Notes: a model not told the origin generated them from the letters alone. DNA of 64,000 bases from an uncultured Cellvibrionales bacterium (GCA_913062605.1 CAJXWQ010000007.1:1-64000); one strand, 5' to 3'; positions 1-9,055 are shown, numbered from the stretch's first letter. Numbers and translations: made by a program.

Positions 1-1152
1 GTTCACCCGTTGAATGAAATCATCCAGATTTAAATCGAGATCATCGACACCCGAAGACAACTTAGCGGCAAAGTAGTAGCGCAGGTATTCCGGGTTGAGG
101 TTATCCAAATAGCTGCGGGCATTGATAAAGGTGCCCCGCGACTTCGACATCTTCTTTCCGTTCACTGTCAGGAATCCGTGTACGCAGACCTTTGTGGGGG
201 TGCGGAATTTGGCGCTGGTCAGCATGGCTGGCCAGAACAGTGCGTGGAAATTGACAATATCTTTGCCGATAAAGTGATAGAGCTCAGTGTCGGAGTCCTG
301 TTTCCAGAAGTCATCAAAGGCTAGACCTTTTTTCTCGCACAGGTTCTTGAAACTGGCCATATAGCCAATGGGTGCATCCAGCCAGACATAAAAGTATTTG
401 CCAGGTGCACCAGGAATTTCAAAACCAAAGTAGGGGGCATCACGACTGATGTCCCATTCGCGCAATCCGCTATCCAGCCATTCACCCAGCTTGTTGGCTA
501 CTTCATCTTGAACATGACCGGCACGGGTCCACTCTTTCAGAAAGTCGGAAAATTCTGGCAGCTTGAAAAAATAATGAGTGGAGGCTTTTTCAATCGGGGT
601 GGCGCCAGATATAGCCGATTTGGGGTTGATCAGATCGGTGGGTGCATAAGTGGCGCCGCAGGCCTCACAGTTATCACCATACTGGTCGTCAGTTTTACAT
701 TTTGGACAAGTGCCTTTGACATAGCGGTCTGCCAGAAACAGGTTTTTTTCCGGATCAAATGCCTGGGTGATTTCCCGGGTAGCAATATGATCATTGTCTC
801 GCAGGCGGTTGTAGATGAGTGACGACATCTCCCGGTTCTCATCCGTATGAGTGGAGTGATAATTGTCAAACTCAATCAGGAAATCGCCAAAATCAGCTTC
901 ATGCTCGGCCTTCACTTGAGCAATCAGTTCTTCAGGTGTAATACCCAGCTCTTCCGCCTTCAACATAATCGCCGTACCATGCGCATCGTCGGCACAGACG
1001 TAGTAACATTCGTGACCGCGCATTTTCTGGAAGCGTGCCCAAATATCAGTTTGGATGTACTCTACCAGATGGCCGAGATGGATCGACCCATTGGCGTAAG
1101 GCAGTGCGCTGGTAACAAGAATTTTTCGGCGTTCGGTCGTGCGTTCTGTCAT
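1..1152 (-). CDS. metG: Methionine--tRNA ligase (N-terminal part, cut by window edge)
   Basis: Cytoplasmic methionyl-tRNA synthetase, which charges tRNA(Met) with methionine. Translating the minus strand from the ATG at 1152 gives an open frame of 384 codons running off the left edge. The class I HIGH signature appears as HLGH near residues 25-28, within [16 protein letters not shown]...CEAC zinc knuckle falls near residues 145-160, and KMSKS near residue 333. Only the Rossmann and connective regions are present; the anticodon-binding part lies outside. The gene is divergent from the Mrp gene, an arrangement common in gammaproteobacteria. Identification is firm from the motifs; the C-terminus cannot be assessed. 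Confidence 0.97.
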   Translation of the reverse strand, partial: MTERTTERRKILVTSALPYANGSIHLGHLVEYIQTDIWARFQKMRGHECYYVCADDAHGTAIMLKAEELGITPEELIAQVKAEHEADFGDFLIEFDNYHSTHTDENREMSSLIYNRLRDNDHIATREITQAFDPEKNLFLADRYVKGTCPKCKTDDQYGDNCEACGATYAPTDLINPKSAISGATPIEKASTHYFFKLPEFSDFLKEWTRAGHVQDEVANKLGEWLDSGLREWDISRDAPYFGFEIPGAPGKYFYVWLDAPIGYMASFKNLCEKKGLAFDDFWKQDSDTELYHFIGKDIVNFHALFWPAMLTSAKFRTPTKVCVHGFLTVNGKKMSKSRGTFINARSYLDNLNPEYLRYYFAAKLSSGVDDLDLNLDDFIQRVN

Positions 1153-1277
1153 GATTGTAGACTGCTAAGATTTGGTATTTGTAAAGGGGCGTAACTCTTG
1201 TATAGGACGCCACCGTAGAGGGGCGCCACTATAACGGTTTTCCCTTGGTTTTTCATTAGTTTGTATGAGGATGAGTG

Positions 1278-2105
1278 ATGGCTGACGCACCGGTTCAGGA
1301 TGGTCTGAAAGACGTGAAACATATTATTGCGGTAGCTTCCGGCAAGGGTGGCGTGGGCAAGTCAACCACAGCGGTTAATTTAGCGCTGGCACTGGCTGCC
1401 GATGGGAGCAGGGTAGGGATTGTGGATGCTGATATCTACGGCCCCAGCTTGCCAATGATGCTGGGTGTTGCCGATGGTACTCGACCCGACGTGGTTGATG
1501 AGAAATATTTTGTGCCCGTGGAAGCTCATGGTATTAAATCCATGTCGATGGGCTATCTGGTCACTGAGCAGACCCCCATGGTATGGCGTGGCCCTATGGC
1601 CAGTGGTGCTTTGTTACAAATTCTCACCCAGACCCAGTGGGGTGAACTCGATTATATGGTGGTGGATATGCCCCCCGGTACGGGCGATATTCAGCTGACA
1701 CTGGCGCAGAAAGCCCAGTTAGCAGGCGCGGTTATTGTGACAACCCCTCAGGATATTGCCCTGCTGGATGCACGTAAGGCCATTGAAATGTTCAATAAAG
1801 TGAGCATTCCAGTGTTGGGTATTGTGGAAAATATGGCCGTTCACCGTTGTAGTCAGTGTGGTTACGAAGAACACATCTTTGGCGAAGGGGGTGGTCAGCA
1901 GGTCGCCTCTGAGTGTGGCGCTGACGTCCTCGGTTCTCTACCTCTTTCACTTGAAATTCGTGAGAAAACAGATGCCGGTACACCGCCAGTCATAGCAGAT
2001 TCAGACAGTGTTACCGCACAGTATTATCAGAAAATTGCCACACAGATAAAGGCCAAATTGTCAGAGGCAGCATCCACGGGCGGCCCGGAAATCATAATTG
2101 AGTAG
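1278..2105 (+). CDS. apbC: Mrp/ApbC-family iron-sulfur cluster carrier ATPase (short form)
   Basis: P-loop ATPase of the Mrp/NBP35 family, known to bind and transfer Fe-S clusters in the cytoplasm. The deviant Walker A SGKGGVGKST lies at residues 21-30, and a CSQC cluster-binding motif lies near residue 190. At about 275 residues it lacks the N-terminal MIP18/DUF59 domain found in the roughly 370-residue enterobacterial protein, so it is the short form. I chose ATG 1278 because GAGG lies 7 bases upstream; GTG 1275 is in frame and possible. Divergent from metG, with a short shared promoter region. Confidence 0.93.
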   Translation: MADAPVQDGLKDVKHIIAVASGKGGVGKSTTAVNLALALAADGSRVGIVDADIYGPSLPMMLGVADGTRPDVVDEKYFVPVEAHGIKSMSMGYLVTEQTPMVWRGPMASGALLQILTQTQWGELDYMVVDMPPGTGDIQLTLAQKAQLAGAVIVTTPQDIALLDARKAIEMFNKVSIPVLGIVENMAVHRCSQCGYEEHIFGEGGGQQVASECGADVLGSLPLSLEIREKTDAGTPPVIADSDSVTAQYYQKIATQIKAKLSEAASTGGPEIIIE

Positions 2106-2164
2106 TTCTTGTTGTTGGGTGCTCCCTGTCGTTGGATAACCCCTGTGGATCAGTGGAAGAACAC

Positions 2165-2782
2165 ATGCCAATAATTCGCCCCATCTCTATGATCTTAGTA
2201 CTGACGCTATTAGTGCTGATGCTAAGTGGTTGTGCGACTTACCAGCCCAGCCAAGTTAACGATATCTGTAAGATATTTCGAGGGGAAACCGATTGGTACG
2301 AAGATGCCCGAGACGCTAATAAGCGCTGGGGTACGCCGATTGGATTAATGATGGCCATCATCAAACAGGAGTCTACGTTTCAGGCGGATGTCAGACCCGA
2401 TAGGCCTAAGTTTTTATTTATCCCTCTGCCAAGAAGATCCTCTGCCTACGGCTATGCTCAGGCCCAGAATCCCGCATGGGATGATTACCAAAAAGCAACG
2501 GGCAACTGGAGTCATGATCGGGATGATTTCGGTGATGCTATCAACTTTATTGGCTGGTATACCGATGTGACGCAGAAAAGGCTCGGTGTTTCAAAATGGG
2601 ACCCCTATAAGCAGTATCTCGCCTATCACGAGGGCTGGGGTGGCTATGCAAGAGGGTCTTTCAACAAGAAGCCTGAATTGCTGCGTGTGGCCTCTAAGGT
2701 ACAGAGACAGACAGAAACCTATAATGCGCAGTTAAAAAAATGCAGCGCAGCATTGGATGATTCAGTCGACGGTTGGTTCTGA
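2165..2782 (+). CDS. Lytic transglycosylase SLT-like lipoprotein
   Basis: Predicted outer-membrane lipoprotein with a lysozyme-like transglycosylase domain, probably cleaving or remodelling peptidoglycan. The start at 2165 has GGAAGA just upstream and gives a clean lipoprotein signal: hydrophobic stretch at residues 8-20, then a LSGC lipobox with Cys23. The catalytic-Glu context AIIKQEST (Glu69) is typical of SLT domains, and AYGYAQAQ further on matches the family's second motif. The reading frame extends upstream to 2132, but that start would bury the signal peptide. It follows mrp by about 60 bases and could be co-transcribed. The substrate is inferred from the fold only. Confidence 0.85.
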   Translation: MPIIRPISMILVLTLLVLMLSGCATYQPSQVNDICKIFRGETDWYEDARDANKRWGTPIGLMMAIIKQESTFQADVRPDRPKFLFIPLPRRSSAYGYAQAQNPAWDDYQKATGNWSHDRDDFGDAINFIGWYTDVTQKRLGVSKWDPYKQYLAYHEGWGGYARGSFNKKPELLRVASKVQRQTETYNAQLKKCSAALDDSVDGWF

Positions 2783-2832
2783 CATTAAAGGGGGCAAACC
2801 TTTTAGTTCTTTATTGTAGGGCCCAAAGCAGC

Positions 2833-2852
2833 GGGCACGCGTTAGCGTGTCC
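2833..2852. repeat. REP-like palindrome, copy A
   Basis: An 8-bp stem (GGGCACGC / GCGTGTCC, one G-U wobble) encloses a GTTA loop between the lipoprotein gene and the cold-shock gene. A related sequence occurs at 7825-7843. It has no T-run, so it is not a clear terminator, although it could slow decay of either convergent transcript. Confidence 0.5.
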
Positions 2853-2881
2853 GACTGCCTTTGTTTGTTATGCTTTGCCGC

Positions 2882-3088
2882 CTAAAGAGGAACAACTTTA
2901 TTTGCACAAGGTCCTTTTTGACCTTGACCAACTTCAAATTCAACGGCCTGACCGTCATTCAATGTTGCGTACCCACCGCCCGCTTGAATTTCTGAATGAT
3001 GAACAAATAGGTCTTTACTATCATCTTCAGGTGTAATAAAACCAAAACCCTTGTCCGCGTTGAACCACTTAACTGTGCCTTTAGCCAT
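2882..3088 (-). CDS. Cold-shock domain protein (CspA family)
   Basis: A 68-residue single cold-shock domain (OB fold) that binds single-stranded nucleic acid and acts as an RNA chaperone in the cytoplasm. Both RNA-binding motifs are present: KGFGFI (RNP1) near residues 14-19 and LFVHHS (RNP2) near residues 27-32. Length is exactly that of CspA/CspD-type proteins. The gene is monocistronic and convergent with the lipoprotein gene. About 400 bases separate it from divergent dcd, leaving room for the long structured leader usual for this family. Which Csp paralogue it is cannot be told from one sequence. Confidence 0.96.
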   Translation of the reverse strand: MAKGTVKWFNADKGFGFITPEDDSKDLFVHHSEIQAGGGYATLNDGQAVEFEVGQGQKGPCANKVVPL

Positions 3089-3492
3089 TTTCTTTACTCA
3101 TATTTGTTGGTGAAAAATAAAAATTATATCCGAATTCACCAGTTCGAATATAAAGTCAAAATGTTCGATGAAAACACTTAACAACTTATTCAAAAGCCTA
3201 AGGCTTCATATCACTTTGGCTCCTGATTCAAGAGAAAAAATATTCAACCAAAGCTATTCTTGTTTGTTTACAATGGGTTAGATAAAAATGGGGTTATCAT
3301 TTGGCATCAAAAGCCTAATCCCTGTTTTTATTTCCCAATCCATTCCCTCTGATCATAAATCAACACCCTTTAAAATCAAACATTTAATAACGTCAGCGAC
3401 AGGGTGCTTTGATCAGTCAGGTCAAACAGGTATTATGGCCCACTTTTAGCCCCAAGCAGTTTTGGATGATTAGTTAGGATGAGTAAGTATCT
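3089..3492. promoter_or_regulatory. Divergent intergenic region cspA-type / dcd
   Basis: An AT-rich 404-base stretch with no convincing gene. On the minus strand, close to the cold-shock start, an imperfect inverted repeat (ATATTCGAA ... TTCGGATAT, about 3126-3151) would lie in the cold-shock mRNA leader. This is consistent with a temperature-responsive 5' UTR, but that function is inferred. The right half must also hold the dcd promoter; no unambiguous -35/-10 pair is claimed. Confidence 0.45.
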
Positions 3493-4065
3493 ATGAGCAT
3501 CAAGTCCGATAAGTGGATCACCCGTATGTCCCAGAGTCACGGCATGATTGAGCCGTTTCATGGTAGGCAGGTTCGCCAGCCAGATCCCAATGGTGAGAAG
3601 GTGATCTCCTATGGTGTTTCAAGCTACGGTTACGATGTTCGCTGTGCGGATGAATTCAAGATTTTTACCAATATTCATTCCAAGACTGTCGACCCTAAAC
3701 ATTTCGATGAAGATGCGTTTATTGATATAAAGGGCGATTACTGCATTATCCCCCCTAACTCTTTTGCTTTGGCTCGCACCATTGAGTACTTCCGCATTCC
3801 TCGCAATGTACTGACGGTTTGCTTGGGTAAATCTACCTATGCCCGTTGCGGTATTATCGTGAACGTCACACCACTGGAACCTGAGTGGGAAGGTCATGTG
3901 ACTTTGGAATTCTCTAATACTACCAGCCTTCCGGCAAAAATTTACGCCAATGAAGGTGTCGCTCAGATGTTGTTCTTTGAGTCTGATGAGGTGTGCGAAG
4001 TGTCTTATGCGGATCGGGGCGGTAAGTATCAGGGCCAGACTGGCGTTACACTTCCTAAAGCCTAA
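3493..4065 (+). CDS. dcd: dCTP deaminase
   Basis: Deaminates dCTP to dUTP, feeding dTMP synthesis. The 190-residue length fits the trimeric Dcd family (about 188-193). The N-terminal MSIKSDKWI is nearly that of pseudomonad Dcd. The active-site region GKSTYAR lies near residues 117-123, and [11 protein letters not shown] near 134-144 carries the catalytic glutamate. The C-terminal GKYQGQ segment folds over the nucleotide. ATG 3493 is the only sensible start. Monocistronic, divergent from the cold-shock gene. Confidence 0.97.
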   Translation: MSIKSDKWITRMSQSHGMIEPFHGRQVRQPDPNGEKVISYGVSSYGYDVRCADEFKIFTNIHSKTVDPKHFDEDAFIDIKGDYCIIPPNSFALARTIEYFRIPRNVLTVCLGKSTYARCGIIVNVTPLEPEWEGHVTLEFSNTTSLPAKIYANEGVAQMLFFESDEVCEVSYADRGGKYQGQTGVTLPKA

Positions 4066-4075
4066 ACCGCTCTGA

Positions 4076-4135
4076 TTACAGCACTATCTTCTGGTGATAG
4101 CCCTAGCCGAGCCGAATGACTCAGGGCTGCTGTAA
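4076..4135. other. Potential three-way-junction RNA structure downstream of dcd
   Basis: TTACAGC (4076-4082) pairs with GCTGTAA (4129-4135). Inside lie a CTATC/GATAG hairpin (4084-4100) and an AGCCCT/AGGGCT hairpin (about 4099-4128). No U-run follows, so it is not a standard terminator. It would be transcribed at the 3' end of dcd. Function unknown. Confidence 0.4.
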
Positions 4136-4359
4136 ATAATCACTCAATGTAGCCACAGTTAATAGGATGAACAGCACTGTGTGCCTGTGGTTTTCCTCCA
4201 GTTCTCCTCTAGTTCTATTCCGGTTTTCTGTTGCTTAATAACCATCGTTCCTGCCGTCCTATAAACCCGTAATAACGCCTCATGGGGGTGTGGCGGATGG
4301 ATAATTTTTTTTCTGACATAATGGGCGCCTTCTAATAAAAAATGATGGGGGTCAGTCAG

Positions 4360-7257
4360 ATGTCAGAGAGATTATTGGGGATTTACGAAAAACTGATTTT
4401 GCGTCGTCCTGTGGTCGCCATACTGACGATGACTCTGATTGCTGTGTTCATGGCATTTGGTTTGGTGGGGTTGAAGCTGGATGCCTCTCTAGACTCCCTC
4501 ACCCTTGAAAATGATAACGCTCTGGCGGATTACCGAGAATCCATGCAGCGATTCGGCAGTAGTGACTTTCTGGTTGTTACGTACAAACCCCACAAGGGCG
4601 ATCTGTTTGCCGACGCGAATTTGAACACCCTCAAAAAAATTAACGATGAGTTAAGGGGAATTGAAGGCATCGGGGAGGTGACGTCGATATTGGATGTGCC
4701 CCTTCTCTATAGTCCAAAAATCAACGTTGAGGCATTAAAAGAAGCGCCCCGGACGTTACTTCAATCCGACGTTGACCGTGACTTAGTTCGCCAGGAATTC
4801 CTTACGAGCCCCGTCTACCGCGATCTGGTTCTTAGTCCGGATGCTCAAACGACGATTGTTCTGGTTGAGATGACGCTGGATAAAAAATACCAGGAGTTGG
4901 TTAAGCAACGAGATACCTTGCGCATCAAGCGAGATACGGAGGGGCTCTCTTCAGAAGAAGCCGCTGAGCTCAAGACAGTCAGTCAGAACTTTCTTGATTA
5001 CCGCACGGTTCGTGCCGCTAAAGAAAAAATACGTGTCGCAGAAATACGGGAAAAAATGGCCCCGTTCAAAGATGATGCGGAAATATTCCTGGGTGGATTG
5101 AGCATGATTACCGCCGATATGGTTGATTTCATCAAGAGTGATCTCAATCTCTTCGGTGCCGGTATTGTGCTGTTTATCATCATTACTCTGGCGATAATTT
5201 TTCGGGAATTGCGCTGGGTTATGTTGCCTCTGGCGACCTGTGTTCTGTGTGTGGAACTTATTCTTGGATACCTCGGTTGGGTCGACTGGCGTATGACGGT
5301 TGTCTCCTCCAACTTTGTTTCACTGTTATTGATTATCACGCTGGCGCTAACGATTCACCTGATTGTTCGATACCGGGAGATGTGTCGCCAGTTCCCCAAC
5401 AAAGAGCAGCTTGAACTGGTACGTGACACCGTGAGACACATGGCCCGCCCATGCATTTATACGATGCTGACCACCGTGGTTGCCTTCTCTTCATTGGTGC
5501 TCAGTGATATTCGGCCCGTTATTGATTTCGGCTGGATGATGACCATTGGATTGGTGCTGTCGTTGGTGGTCGCCTTTGTCATTATCCCGGCCGGGATGAT
5601 GGTCTGTGGCAAAGGGGCGAAAAATGGTGATGCGAGCAGTGATGATGTAAGCAGTGATAGTGAGAGCAGCCATAAACATCACCATCACGATGTTTCGGGC
5701 GTGACACACGGCTTTTCACGCTTTACGGAAAACCACGGTGGGCTGGTGCTGGGGCTATCATTGACGGCAGCAATCGTCAGCGCCTGGGGAATCTCCCGAC
5801 TTCAGGTAGAAAATCATTTTATTGAGTACTTCCATTCAGACACTGAAATCTACCAAGGGCTGTTGCTCATTGATAACGAATTGGGTGGGACCATACCCCT
5901 AGACATCATTATTGATGCCCCGCCCCAGGTTGATGATGGTTCTCTTAGTTATGAGGACATAATGGGTGAAGAAGATGAGGAAGCTGATGAGGAGGTTCCA
6001 GTTGATATGGACCCCTACGGCGATCCCTTCGCTGGTATGTATGCCGATAGCGATGAAGGTGAAGCCGTCGATGGTGAGTTAGAAGAGGAGGCAGAAGAAG
6101 AGGGCGCAGCAGAAGTTGATCCCTATGGCGATCCCTTTGCTGGAATGTATGCCGATAGCGATGAGGGTGAAGTCGTCGATGCCGGGTCTGACAAAGAAGA
6201 GTCCGCAGCAGCTGACCCCTATGGTGACCCCTTTGCTGGTATGTATGCCGATAGCGATGAACCGGAAGGCGGCGTTATCGCTGAGTCTGCCATTGACGAT
6301 GAAGCATTTTTTGAAGATGAGTCAGACGATTTCGAAATTGTTGAAGACAGCTACTGGTTAACCCGAGCCGGTATCGAGGATCTGGAAAAGCTCCATGCCT
6401 ATCTTGAGACGTTGCCCGAAGTAGGTAAAGTTAGCTCGTTGGTGACTGTTGCAGATGTATACTCTGAGTTGGTCGGCCACAAGATCAGTGATCTTGAACT
6501 GGGGTTAATGTCGCTATTGATGTCACAGGAAAATGCCGACTTTCTTCTCTGGCCGTATGTTGACGAGCGCCAAAACCAATCACGAATCACCATGCGTATC
6601 AAAGATAGTATGAGTGATTTGGATCGTAGTGAATTGCTGGAAAAAATTCATCGGTTTGCCATTGATGAGGCAGGCTTCGAGGATGAGCAGGTTCACTTTA
6701 CCGGCTTAATGGTGCTTTATAACAACATGCTACAGAGTCTATTTCGCTCACAAATTCTGACTATGGGCATGGTATTTCTCTGCATTATGGGAATGTTTTT
6801 GGTGCTATTCCGATCCCTGTCCGTTTCCGTCATCGCCATTCTGCCAAATCTCTTGGCGGCAGGTATGGTCCTTGGAGTTATGGGCATTGCCGGTATTCCC
6901 CTTGATATGATGACCATTACCATAGCCGCTATCACGGTGGGGATTGGGGTGGACCACGATATTCATTACATCACCCGTTTCAAGAAAGAGTTTGCCATTG
7001 ATCATGATTATATTGCGAGTATGCACCGGGCTCACGCCAGTATTGGGCGAGCACTGTTCTATACCGCGGTGACGATTATTGCCGGCTTCTCGATTCTGAC
7101 GCTGTCCAACTTTATTCCATCAGTCTACTTTGGTTTGCTCACGGCCCTGGCCATGTTTTCGGCACTACTGGCTTCCATGACATTGCTGCCCAAGTTAATT
7201 CTGGTCTTCAAGCCATTTAAAGCAGAGAAGAATAAAGATCAGTTTGGCGTTGGGTAA
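4360..7257 (+). CDS. RND superfamily (MMPL-type) transporter with acidic repeat insert
   Basis: Inner-membrane RND/MMPL-family protein of about 965 residues with the duplicated architecture of the family: TM1 near residues 15-40, a periplasmic loop, TM2-6 near 265-420, TM7 near 465, a second large periplasmic loop, and TM8-12 to the end. These proteins use the proton gradient to move lipids or other hydrophobics. Unusually, the second periplasmic loop holds a very acidic insert with three near-identical 16-residue units, DPYGDPFAGMYADSDE, at bases 6010-6057, 6118-6165 and 6214-6261. A KHHHH stretch lies in the central cytoplasmic linker. I chose ATG 4360 because GGGGG lies 8 bases upstream; in-frame ATGs at 4342 and 4345 are possible. 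Substrate unknown. No membrane-fusion partner is adjacent. Confidence 0.88.
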   Translation: MSERLLGIYEKLILRRPVVAILTMTLIAVFMAFGLVGLKLDASLDSLTLENDNALADYRESMQRFGSSDFLVVTYKPHKGDLFADANLNTLKKINDELRGIEGIGEVTSILDVPLLYSPKINVEALKEAPRTLLQSDVDRDLVRQEFLTSPVYRDLVLSPDAQTTIVLVEMTLDKKYQELVKQRDTLRIKRDTEGLSSEEAAELKTVSQNFLDYRTVRAAKEKIRVAEIREKMAPFKDDAEIFLGGLSMITADMVDFIKSDLNLFGAGIVLFIIITLAIIFRELRWVMLPLATCVLCVELILGYLGWVDWRMTVVSSNFVSLLLIITLALTIHLIVRYREMCRQFPNKEQLELVRDTVRHMARPCIYTMLTTVVAFSSLVLSDIRPVIDFGWMMTIGLVLSLVVAFVIIPAGMMVCGKGAKNGDASSDDVSSDSESSHKHHHHDVSGVTHGFSRFTENHGGLVLGLSLTAAIVSAWGISRLQVENHFIEYFHSDTEIYQGLLLIDNELGGTIPLDIIIDAPPQVDDGSLSYEDIMGEEDEEADEEVPVDMDPYGDPFAGMYADSDEGEAVDGELEEEAEEEGAAEVDPYGDPFAGMYADSDEGEVVDAGSDKEESAAADPYGDPFAGMYADSDEPEGGVIAESAIDDEAFFEDESDDFEIVEDSYWLTRAGIEDLEKLHAYLETLPEVGKVSSLVTVADVYSELVGHKISDLELGLMSLLMSQENADFLLWPYVDERQNQSRITMRIKDSMSDLDRSELLEKIHRFAIDEAGFEDEQVHFTGLMVLYNNMLQSLFRSQILTMGMVFLCIMGMFLVLFRSLSVSVIAILPNLLAAGMVLGVMGIAGIPLDMMTITIAAITVGIGVDHDIHYITRFKKEFAIDHDYIASMHRAHASIGRALFYTAVTIIAGFSILTLSNFIPSVYFGLLTALAMFSALLASMTLLPKLILVFKPFKAEKNKDQFGVG
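6010..6261 (+). repeat. Three in-frame tandem-like repeats within the RND gene
   Basis: Three 48-base units encode DPYGDPFAGMYADSDE, spaced 108 and 96 bases apart and separated by Glu/Ala-rich linkers. DNA differs at wobble positions between copies, so these are not very recent copies and the peptide appears to be under selection. Confidence 0.9.
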
Positions 7258-7376
7258 GTAGGTTTCATTGGGGGGGGGGAGGTGGCGCTCTCCCTAATGA
7301 TTGGCGGGCCCTAAATGATAGCTTGGCCTTTAACGATGGACTGACCTTAAAGCCATTCCTATTAAAACTATCGTCA

Positions 7377-7748
7377 TTAAAGCCAGGGCGTTCGTGTCAC
7401 GGCAACAGCAACGATATAACCGAAGGTCGCTATCGCCAGTAGGCTAAACAGTAAACGCACGCCAGCTGTTTTTCCTCGCTTGATGGCGATGGTGCCAGTC
7501 GCAATATAAACCAGCAGCGCAAGAAATTTGGCGGTTAACCAGTGGTCGGCAAACGGGTATTGCCCCGTTGTAATCATCAGATAAACAGCACAACCCAGCA
7601 GTAATGTATCGATGATATGTGGGGCAATTTTTGCCCACCGCTGCTGTAATTTGGCTGATTCTGTCACTGACCAGAACGCGCGAAGTACGAAAAGACTGAT
7701 GCTGATAATGGCAAAGCCGATATGTGCTTGTTTAATCAAAAGGTACAT
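7377..7748 (-). CDS. SirB-family membrane protein
   Basis: A 123-residue protein with four predicted membrane helices and very little loop sequence. It matches the SirB/SirB2 family, named after a Salmonella invasion-gene regulator but of unknown biochemical role. Recognisable features are the N-terminal KQAHIGFAIISISLFVLR, PHIIDTLLL in the centre and WLTAKFLALLVYI. It stands alone, convergent with the RND gene. The family name does not imply virulence here. Confidence 0.85.
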   Translation of the reverse strand: MYLLIKQAHIGFAIISISLFVLRAFWSVTESAKLQQRWAKIAPHIIDTLLLGCAVYLMITTGQYPFADHWLTAKFLALLVYIATGTIAIKRGKTAGVRLLFSLLAIATFGYIVAVAVTRTPWL

Positions 7749-7824
7749 AGATAATCTTATTGTTAGGTGTCGTGGGACTGGGTTTCAATTAGTTAACAGT
7801 TTGGCTTTGATCGCCGCAAGAAAA

Positions 7825-7843
7825 GGCGCGCGTTAGCACGTCC
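7825..7843. repeat. REP-like palindrome, copy B
   Basis: GGCGCGC-GTTA-GCACGTCC is related to the element at 2833-2852, sharing the core CGCGTTAGC and terminal GTCC. The stem is imperfect, with one mismatch and one bulge. It lies between the SirB gene and the small lysine-rich gene. Confidence 0.4.
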
Positions 7844-7971
7844 AGCCCGTGGAGTGATTTTGCCTTGTATGGTTGTTATTGCCTGTTTTCCACTTATTAA
7901 TTTCTTACGGAGACTCGTTGGTTTCAGACTTCTTTCATTAAGGACTGACTTTAATTAAGGTCTGATATTGA

Positions 7972-8073
7972 TCATTTGTTTAACTTTTTTAGCTTTTTCT
8001 CATTGCGTTTTTCTTTCATCGTTTTTTCAGGTTTCTTTTTAACAGCTTTTTTTGAATCTTTTCCTTTAGACAT
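7972..8073 (-). CDS. Small lysine-rich protein (33 aa)
   Basis: A 33-codon minus-strand frame starting at ATG 8073 (begins MSKGKDSKKAVKKKPEKT) and ending at TGA 7972. AAGGAG lies 7 bases before the ATG. About half of the residues are lysine and none is aromatic or cysteine, so it is expected to be unstructured or nucleic-acid-associated. Similar short MSKG...KKxPxKTxKEKR proteins occur widely in bacteria as conserved hypotheticals; I recall the pattern but cannot search. Separated from the upstream DUF3014 gene by 94 bases. No function is assigned. Confidence 0.7.
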   Translation of the reverse strand: MSKGKDSKKAVKKKPEKTMKEKRNEKKLKKLNK

Positions 8074-8167
8074 AGATTTCTCCTTTAGCTTTGTTGATAA
8101 GACATTAAGCACCTATTAAGACGGTTGCTCTCAAAGCATAACAGTTAACCGTTGGTTTATATTTTTG

Positions 8168-9055
8168 TTATTCGTTATCAGTTGGTACACGCTTAGCAGC
8201 GCCACTCAGTAGGGACTCACGAAGTCCTCTCGCTTTTGTCTGAATTTTTTGGGTGTGATCTGGCCCCATTCTCAACAATTGTTTTTGAATCGGAGGCAGC
8301 GCTTCAAGCTTTGGGTCAGCGTATTTGTACTGCACTGATTCCCAAGTCAAGGCCGCTGGCGTTGTGAGAATCGGTGTGGAAAGAACTTGGTCCAGAGCTG
8401 CAACAATGGCATTGTCCAAGCCTTCTGCGGGGTAGCCTAATTCCTCGTAAGCTTGTTCCAGAAGTGGGCGGAACAGGTGGAACAGTTCAACTAATTTATT
8501 GCTATCAATCGCATTGAGCCTATCTGTCAGGTAGTTGTAACGTTGATAGTTAGCTGGGTCTACCCAGAGCTGGCTCCCTTCTTTTATGGCGATAAATTTG
8601 CCTTTGGGGCTGGGTGCCTTAATCATTTTTTGTACCAGTATGCCTCTGCTCAGGCCATCAACCAGTGTGATACTACGACGGATGAGATGGTCAGTATGGA
8701 GCCATTCCCCCAGCGTTCCCTCTGGCGTCAGTGTGGCCAGCCTTGATCGGGCTTCCGTATCGCTGTCATCCAGTGTGGGTAGTACGATGGGTGTCTCTAC
8801 GGGTGTTTGTTGTTGGGGTATATCTATTGCTTCTACTGTTTCTGTCGCGGAGGGGGAGACAGGGACAGCCTGCACGGGTTCTTCAATTACCAATGTTTCT
8901 GGTTGTTTTTCCAAAGACTTTTGTTCTATAGCGGGCATCAACACAAAATAGCCCAGACCTGCCAAAATACAGAGGCCAATTGCCAGGGTGATCCATTTGC
9001 TGGAAGAGCTTGTTGGTGTGGGTCTTTCTGGACGCTCGTCTGGTGAGATTTGCAT
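8168..9055 (-). CDS. DUF3014 domain-containing protein
   Basis: A 295-residue protein anchored by one N-terminal membrane helix (about residues 22-42) after a Ser/Thr/Pro-rich cytoplasmic tail. A Pro/Glu-rich linker follows, and then the DUF3014 domain from about residue 100, recognised by LGEWLHTDHLIRRSITLVDG and RYNYLTDRLNAID. The domain faces the periplasm. No biochemical role is known. It lies 48 bases downstream of the DUF3108 gene on the same strand, so the two may form an operon. Confidence 0.85.
   Translation of the reverse strand: MQISPDERPERPTPTSSSSKWITLAIGLCILAGLGYFVLMPAIEQKSLEKQPETLVIEEPVQAVPVSPSATETVEAIDIPQQQTPVETPIVLPTLDDSDTEARSRLATLTPEGTLGEWLHTDHLIRRSITLVDGLSRGILVQKMIKAPSPKGKFIAIKEGSQLWVDPANYQRYNYLTDRLNAIDSNKLVELFHLFRPLLEQAYEELGYPAEGLDNAIVAALDQVLSTPILTTPAALTWESVQYKYADPKLEALPPIQKQLLRMGPDHTQKIQTKARGLRESLLSGAAKRVPTDNE

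Noticed and set aside
508-1194. Plus-strand frames opposite metG
   Set aside because: Antisense to a conserved synthetase, with cysteine-rich, atypical translations; shadows.
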